Of a stretch of 10,363 nt of DNA, positions 5,888-10,363 are shown piece by piece; the stretch's first letter is position 1, and the number at the start of each line of letters is the position of its first letter. Below the pieces are notes generated by a model. The model was given only the letters and a program-made list of their open reading frames with translations. It ran no database searches and was not told where the DNA came from. Source of the stretch: Halothiobacillaceae bacterium (GTDB lineage: Bacteria > Pseudomonadota > Gammaproteobacteria > Halothiobacillales > Halothiobacillaceae); contig DRZW01000004.1 in the NCBI GenBank assembly GCA_011380105.1, forward strand, positions 1 to 10,363. The letters are read 5' to 3'. The position numbers and the translations under genes were made by a program.

Positions 5888-6814
5888 TCATCGATACCGG
5901 TCGGGCATGCCCGCCGGACGGGTCTTAAAAAACTTCAACGACCACATAAACTGTGCCGGGTCTTGCCGGATTAGGTTTTCCATTATCTGGTTGATCGCCT
6001 CGGCTTCTTGTTGTTCATTATCGGTCGGTAGCAGGCACAGTGGCCCTGAGAAGACCAGCCGATAGCCTTGTTTTTCATCAATCAGGCCGATTAAGGGGTA
6101 GATTGGCACCCGTGCTAATCGTGCCACCCGTCCGGCTAGTGGCAGCGTGGCCTTGCTCTGCCCAAAAAACGGTGCGAAAACGCTGTGTTTGGCACCAAGG
6201 TCTTCATCGGCGATGTAAAAAAAACTCCGGCCCTGACGTAACTCGCGGATATGCGGGCGCATTCCCTGCTCGCGTGGCAGCATCTTGGTGCCAAAACGAG
6301 TGCGTCCACGGGTAAACCACCAGTCTAGAACCTCATTTTTAGCAAAGGGCTTGTAGATGGCCGAACCAGGCACGTACTCAGCCATCACCGCGCCGGCCCA
6401 CTCCAGACCGACACTGTGCAGGGTTAGAATCACGCCCGGCTCGCGGCGTAATTGCGCAAACACCCAAGACGGTTCAATTTGCGTTTGTGCGATGAGTCCT
6501 TGCTCACCCGGTGGGCAACGGCGGATAACGCCAAGCTCAAGCAGTCCTAAAAAATAGAGATAAAAATAACGCACCACCCATTGCTGGCGCTGCTCTGTTG
6601 GTTGGTCAGGAAAGCACAATTCGAGGTTGCGCTGCGCGATGGCCACGCGTCGGCGGTTAAGCTGCATAAATACGCGCGCAATGCCGCGGGCAAGCACGCG
6701 CCGCGCCGGCCGCCCGATACGAGCAAGTACAAATAAAAGCCCCAGCCCTAGCCAAGTTGGCCAATAACGCGGGTGCAGCCATTTTTTTGTAAACGCATCA
6801 GAAGGGGAGGTCAT
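5888..6814 (-). CDS. lpxL: LpxL-type lipid A acyltransferase (lauroyl/palmitoleoyl transferase family)
   Basis: This 308-residue inner-membrane enzyme is of the LpxL/LpxP type, adding a secondary acyl chain to Kdo2-lipid IVA. Its N-terminus, LHPRYWPTWLGLGLL (13-27), and its end, MWSLKFFKTRPAGMPDRYR (290-308), match the LpxL pattern closely. The H-x4-E motif is HSVGLE (His133, Glu138). YKP (154-156) stands for the usual YRP, and ADED (202-205) for the usual PDQD. RNLELCFPD (62-70) and APFFGQSKATLP (214-225) also fit. The frame is open further upstream to an ATG at 6898, but the extra 28 residues overlap trkH and are unlike the family; ATG 6814 overlaps the trkH stop as ATGA, which supports translational coupling. 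This places it as the last gene of a trkA-trkH-lpxL unit. A gap of 421 bases follows. Confidence 0.92.
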   Translation of the reverse strand: MTSPSDAFTKKWLHPRYWPTWLGLGLLFVLARIGRPARRVLARGIARVFMQLNRRRVAIAQRNLELCFPDQPTEQRQQWVVRYFYLYFLGLLELGVIRRCPPGEQGLIAQTQIEPSWVFAQLRREPGVILTLHSVGLEWAGAVMAEYVPGSAIYKPFAKNEVLDWWFTRGRTRFGTKMLPREQGMRPHIRELRQGRSFFYIADEDLGAKHSVFAPFFGQSKATLPLAGRVARLARVPIYPLIGLIDEKQGYRLVFSGPLCLLPTDNEQQEAEAINQIMENLIRQDPAQFMWSLKFFKTRPAGMPDRYR

Positions 6815-8262
6815 CGGCGCCAGAACATTGGTAGGAATAGCACCAAGACAGTGAAGATTTCCAACCGCCCGAGAATCATAGCGACCATGCCAATCCACAG
6901 GGCGCTGGTATGCACTTCAGCAAAGCTGCCGGAAACCGAACCCAATCCCGGACCTAAACCCGCCAGGGTGGCGACGGTTGCACCATAGGCGGAATAGAAA
7001 TCCAGCCCGGTGGCCATCATGGCAAACATAATCGCCATAAAGATGAAAACAAATGCAGCAAAAAACGCCCACACCGCGCTGATAACGCTGATATCCAGCG
7101 CCCGGCCGTTTAAATCGAGCGTAAACACCCCGTGCGGATGCACCAAACGGCGCAATTCGTTTATACCCTGCCGGGCTAAGAGCATAATCCGCACTGTTTT
7201 CATGCCCCCGGTGGTAGAACCGGCACAGCCGCCAATAATCGCGGTGGAGACAATCAATGCTGTAATCAGCCCCGGTAAAGCGGTGTGATCCGCGGTGGTA
7301 TAGCCTGTGGTGGTGGCAAAGGAGACTAGGTTAAACACCAGTCCGCGCAGGTCATTCCACCAGCTTTCCTGCGGTGTTTCGAGTAGCAACACCCCGGTTA
7401 CAACTAACAAAACAGCGGTTAGCCAACCTAGAAAAAAACGAAATTCGGCACTACCCAGATACACTTTCCAAGATATTTGTCGCACAGCGAGGTAGTGCAA
7501 CGTCATCGGGATAATGCCCAGCAACATGAACACAATGGCGGTGACTTCTAGTGACAGGCTTTCAAAATAACCAAAGCTGGCATCGTGGGTGGAAAACCCC
7601 CCGGTGGAAACGGTGGAAAAGGCGTGAGCTATCGCATCAAACCAGCTCATGCCCTGAATTTTATATAACAGCGTGCATAGCACGGTAATGCCGATGTAAA
7701 CCAGCCATAATGCTTTTGCCGTTTCTGAAATCCGCCCAGATAAGCGGTTGTCTTTGATCGGGCCGGTGGTTTCAGCGGTGTAGAACTGCATGCCGCCCAC
7801 ACCAAGCAGGGGCAAAAAGGCAACGACCAGAACCAAAATCCCCAAACCGCCCAGCCATTGTAATTGCTGGCGATAAAACAATAATGAGGCGGGCAGTTGA
7901 TCCAAACCGGTGATCACGGTCGCGCCGGTGGTGGTAATGCCTGAGACTGATTCAAACACCGCCTGGGAGAAGCTCAGGCCTAATCCGGGTTGTAAGTAAA
8001 TCGGGATTGAGCCAATCAGCCCCAAAACCACCCAAAAGGTGACTACTACCAAGAGGCCATCGCGCAGCTTCATTTCTCGGCGGATATGGCGGGTGGTTAG
8101 AAACAGCAATGCACCGAGGCTTACGGTAAATAAAAAACCAATCGCAAAGGGCTGGAGGTTGTCATCCCCCATCAACCAGCCGACAGCCATGGGCGGGACA
8201 AAGGTGGCCCCAAAGACCATCAGCAATAAGCCAAGCACGCGAAGAACCATTAAATACTGCAT
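6811..8262 (-). CDS. trkH: TrkH potassium uptake channel subunit
   Basis: This 483-residue inner-membrane protein is the ion-conducting subunit of the Trk potassium uptake system and has exactly the length of E. coli TrkH. It has many hydrophobic membrane segments and the four pore-loop filter sequences of the SKT family: TTTGAT (110-115), VSTGGF (218-223), ATTTGYT (316-322) and AGLGPG (434-439). The GSTTGGMKTVR stretch (348-358) is the conserved loop region in the channel's third repeat that controls gating. It works with TrkA, which binds its cytoplasmic face. The start lies 8 bases after the trkA stop and is preceded by a strong ribosome site (AGGGG within 8263-8272), so the pair is an operon. 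The stop overlaps the lpxL start. I saw no damage or odd composition. Confidence 0.97.
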   Translation of the reverse strand: MQYLMVLRVLGLLLMVFGATFVPPMAVGWLMGDDNLQPFAIGFLFTVSLGALLFLTTRHIRREMKLRDGLLVVVTFWVVLGLIGSIPIYLQPGLGLSFSQAVFESVSGITTTGATVITGLDQLPASLLFYRQQLQWLGGLGILVLVVAFLPLLGVGGMQFYTAETTGPIKDNRLSGRISETAKALWLVYIGITVLCTLLYKIQGMSWFDAIAHAFSTVSTGGFSTHDASFGYFESLSLEVTAIVFMLLGIIPMTLHYLAVRQISWKVYLGSAEFRFFLGWLTAVLLVVTGVLLLETPQESWWNDLRGLVFNLVSFATTTGYTTADHTALPGLITALIVSTAIIGGCAGSTTGGMKTVRIMLLARQGINELRRLVHPHGVFTLDLNGRALDISVISAVWAFFAAFVFIFMAIMFAMMATGLDFYSAYGATVATLAGLGPGLGSVSGSFAEVHTSALWIGMVAMILGRLEIFTVLVLFLPMFWRR

Positions 8263-8270
8263 AACCGCCC

Positions 8271-9647
8271 CTAGAAAAAACCAAACCCGACGGAGAACAA
8301 TTGCTCAATATCGGGTATGCGGGCTTTGTCGGTGACGAACACAATTACATGGTCATCTGTTTGGATTTGGGTATCTTGGTGGGCAATGATTACCTCACCT
8401 TCACGGAGGATCGCGCCGATGGTGGTGCCACGGGGGAGCTGGAGCTCATCAACTCGCCGACCAACTACTTTAGAGGTCTGCCGGTCGCCCCGGGCAATAA
8501 TTTCAATCGCCTCAGCCGCACCCCGACGCAGTGAGTAGACACTGACCATATCGCCCCGGCGAAGATGAGTCAGTACCGCACCGATGGTAATCTGATGGGG
8601 GGAGAGGGCAATATCAATGGTGCCAAAATGGATTAAATCCACATAGGCGGTACGGTTGACGATACACATCACCCGGCGGGCGCCCATTTTCTTCGCTAGC
8701 ATGGATGAGAGAATGTTATCCTCATCGTCATTGGTCAGGGCGAGGAATACATCCATGTCCTCGATGTTTTCCTCACGGAGTAAGTCGGCATCACTGGCAT
8801 TGCCCGAGAGAACTACGCTTTTATTTAATGCTGCGCTCAATTCGCGGGCACGGCGATGGCTGTGGCTGATCAGCTTAACCTGATAGTGTGATTCGAGTTT
8901 TTCAGCTAAGCCACCACCAATCCGACCACCCCCAGCGATCATAATCCGTTTATAGGGGCGTTCTAGCGGGCGCATGACACTCATTACCTGGCGTATTTCG
9001 GTATCGCGCGCTAAGAAAAAGATCTCATCGCCCGGTTCGATTATCACATCGGCTTCCGGGGTAACCGGCGCCTCCCCGCGGAAAATCGCGGCAATGCGGG
9101 TTTCAATATGAGGCAGCAGCTTACGCAGATGACGAATTGGTTGACCGGCCATGCGCCCGTTCACATCGACTTCCATCCCGATCAGCTTAAGCTGGCCTTC
9201 ACCAAAGTCGCGCACCTGTAGGGCATCGGGGTAATCAATTAGTTGGGCGATATAATCTTTGATTAACCGCTCCGGGCTGATAATAAAATCGACCGGCACA
9301 GCGGAATTACCAAATAAAGCCGGGTGATCTTGATAATCGGTGGAGCGAATGCGGGCGATCTTGGTGGGGGTGTGGAATAACGTCCAGGCCACCTGACAGG
9401 CGAGCATGTTATTTTCATCCGAGGAGGTCACTGCGATCAGCGTATCGGCATCCGCCGCGCCCGCCTCTTCTAGCACACTAGGTTGTGCGCCCACACCCTG
9501 AACAACCCGGATATCCAGCCGTTCCTGCAGCGAGGAAAGCGCATCGAGATCGGTATCCACCACCGTGACTGAGTTATTGGTCTCGGTCGCCAGTGCGGTG
9601 GCCACCGAGCGGCCTACCTGCCCGGCTCCCAGTACAATAATCTGCAT
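8271..9647 (-). CDS. trkA: TrkA, NAD-binding regulatory subunit of Trk potassium uptake
   Basis: This 458-residue cytosolic protein gates TrkH in response to bound nucleotides. It has the typical double layout: Rossmann RCK-N domain 1 (GAGQVG at 7-12, Asp31 at the end of strand 2), RCK-C 1 (about 140-225), RCK-N domain 2 (GGGRIG at 239-244) and RCK-C 2 (about 368-452). SDENNMLACQVA (76-87), TNDDEDNILSSMLAKKMGA (305-323), YVDLIHFGTIDIALSP (335-350) and LRRGAAEAIE (373-382) match TrkA closely. In the second Rossmann unit the strand-2 end reads LISHSHRRA (259-267), without the acidic residue usual at that place. The start has AAAGG about ten bases upstream. A terminator-like hairpin lies only 20 bases before the start, and trkH follows after 8 bases. 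Confidence 0.97.
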   Translation of the reverse strand: MQIIVLGAGQVGRSVATALATETNNSVTVVDTDLDALSSLQERLDIRVVQGVGAQPSVLEEAGAADADTLIAVTSSDENNMLACQVAWTLFHTPTKIARIRSTDYQDHPALFGNSAVPVDFIISPERLIKDYIAQLIDYPDALQVRDFGEGQLKLIGMEVDVNGRMAGQPIRHLRKLLPHIETRIAAIFRGEAPVTPEADVIIEPGDEIFFLARDTEIRQVMSVMRPLERPYKRIMIAGGGRIGGGLAEKLESHYQVKLISHSHRRARELSAALNKSVVLSGNASDADLLREENIEDMDVFLALTNDDEDNILSSMLAKKMGARRVMCIVNRTAYVDLIHFGTIDIALSPHQITIGAVLTHLRRGDMVSVYSLRRGAAEAIEIIARGDRQTSKVVGRRVDELQLPRGTTIGAILREGEVIIAHQDTQIQTDDHVIVFVTDKARIPDIEQLFSVGFGFF

Positions 9648-9667
9648 CTACATTCGCCTTTAGGAGC

Positions 9668-9689
9668 AAAAAACCCACAAAATTGTGGG
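9668..9689 (-). terminator. terminator or attenuator between the ntrX-like gene and trkA
   Basis: On the - strand CCCACA (9689-9684) pairs with TGTGGG (9679-9674), extendable by A-T pairs into the loop, and six Ts follow (9673-9668). This is the form of a short rho-independent terminator for the ntrX-like gene. Only 20 bases separate the T-run from the trkA start, too few for a promoter, so trkA transcripts must pass through or start within the hairpin. Confidence 0.75.
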
Positions 9690-9702
9690 CAGAAAGTTCA
9701 AA

Positions 9703-9722
9703 TCCGCAGCTTAAGGTGCGGA
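9703..9722 (-). repeat. second hairpin before trkA
   Basis: TCCGCA and TGCGGA form a 6-base-pair stem with an 8-base loop just upstream of the terminator-like hairpin. Two hairpins in series in front of trkA could be parts of one terminator region or of a leader that regulates read-through. Confidence 0.5.
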
Positions 9723-9733
9723 AAACGTTCATT

Positions 9734-10363
9734 TTAACCCGAACGCTCACCGGTCTGCACACCCAGTGATTTTAACTTGCGATACAGGTTAGTACGCTCC
9801 ATACCGGTGCGGCGGGCAAGCTCGGTCATGGAGTAATCGCAGTTTTTTAGCTGGGCGATCAGGTAGCGCCGTTCAAATTCGTCGCGCGCCTCACGCAGGG
9901 GCAAATCCAAATTAAGCGACACCATCGCCGGGGTGCGTTCGATCATCTCCGGGTCATTCGGCAGTAACCCCAAGGCTTGCTGGATTTCCAGTTCATCGAT
10001 CACCTCGTCACTGCCCAGAATCAGTAATCGCTGCACTAGGTTTTTTAGCTCACGCACATTACCCGGCCAGGTATGTTTGCGCAGGTGATTACGCGCCCCA
10101 ATGGTTAACTCCCGCGCGGGCAGCCCCTCGACTTCATGGGCGTTTTGCAGATAGTAAGATAGCAGCACCGGGATATCCTCGGCGTGCTCACGCAGTGGCT
10201 TGATGTGAATCGGCACCACTGAGAGATGGTAGAATAGATCCTCACGAAAACGTCCGGCTTTAACCTCAGCTTGCAAGTCCTTGCGGGTCGCGGCAATGAC
10301 GCGGACATCGACCGATACCGGATCGGCCCCGCCCACCCGGTAAAACGACTGGCTCTCTAATGC
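9734..10363 (-). CDS. ntrX: NtrX-like sigma54-dependent response regulator, C-terminal part
   Basis: The frame is open from the window edge to its stop (9734-9736), giving the last 209 residues; the receiver domain and most of the AAA+ ATPase lie outside. What is seen: the end of the AAA+ core with FYRVGGADPVSVDVRVIAAT, then GRFREDLFYHLSVVPIHIKPLREH, the family's arginine-finger/sensor region, then the WPGNVRELKNLVQRL sensor 2 region. It ends with a Fis-type helix-turn-helix (SMTELARRTGMERTNLYRKL). The DLPLREARDEFERRYLIAQL linker followed by this GMERTNLYRKLK helix is typical of NtrX, the response regulator of the NtrY/NtrX system that activates sigma54 promoters. ntrY-ntrX next to trkA-trkH is a known arrangement in proteobacteria, which supports the call. 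Another NtrC-family regulator cannot be excluded without the N-terminal half. Confidence 0.85.
   Translation of the reverse strand, partial: ALESQSFYRVGGADPVSVDVRVIAATRKDLQAEVKAGRFREDLFYHLSVVPIHIKPLREHAEDIPVLLSYYLQNAHEVEGLPARELTIGARNHLRKHTWPGNVRELKNLVQRLLILGSDEVIDELEIQQALGLLPNDPEMIERTPAMVSLNLDLPLREARDEFERRYLIAQLKNCDYSMTELARRTGMERTNLYRKLKSLGVQTGERSG

Noticed and set aside
6815..6898. Longer start for the lpxL-type gene at 6898
   Set aside because: The extra 28 residues overlap the trkH 3' end and are unlike the family N-terminus, while ATG 6814 gives a standard LpxL start with an ATGA overlap.

Overview
The window reads as an ordinary stretch of chromosome from a Gram-negative bacterium, most likely a gammaproteobacterium. 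The evidence is a ProQ/FinO-type RNA chaperone, a TrkA/TrkH potassium uptake pair of exactly E. coli-like size (458 and 483 residues), two LpxL/HtrB-type lipid A acyltransferases, a TtcA-family PP-loop protein and an NtrX-type sigma54 activator. Base composition looks moderately GC-rich by eye. There is no phage, insertion sequence, CRISPR array or rRNA/tRNA gene that I can support.

Layout. The left 2.1 kb is on the + strand: the last 30 codons of an unidentified gene (to 95), proQ (165-836) with a strong rho-independent terminator (862-890), then a short-chain dehydrogenase (962-1729) whose stop codon overlaps the start of a DCC-family (DUF393) gene. That last gene is clearly broken: two reading-frame shifts and two in-frame stops. 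From 2229 to the right edge everything is on the - strand. In the direction of transcription the order is: the 3' part of an ntrX-like regulator (edge to 9734), two hairpins, trkA (9647-8271), trkH (8262-6811), an lpxL-type acyltransferase overlapping trkH by ATGA (6814-5888), a 421-base gap, a class I DNA photolyase split by one frameshift (5466-4022), a ttcA-like gene (3954-3130) and a second lpxL-type acyltransferase overlapping it by 8 bases (3137-2229).

How the genes work together. TrkA (cytosolic NAD-binding gating subunit) and TrkH (membrane channel) form one potassium uptake system and look co-transcribed with the downstream acyltransferase, so the block serves the cell envelope and ion balance. 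The second acyltransferase is translationally linked to a tRNA-thiolation-type enzyme. The photolyase would repair UV damage in DNA if it were intact. SDR and DCC-type genes often sit near photolyases in gammaproteobacteria, so the broken DCC gene and the frameshifted photolyase may reflect decay of a light-stress gene set; this is inference.

Nothing here looks like a wholly new system. The points most worth a second look are the terminator-like hairpin lying directly in front of trkA with no room for a promoter after it, the three one-base homopolymer contractions that break the photolyase and DCC genes, the atypical C-terminal cysteine motif of the TtcA-like protein, and the 421-base gap upstream of the photolyase.
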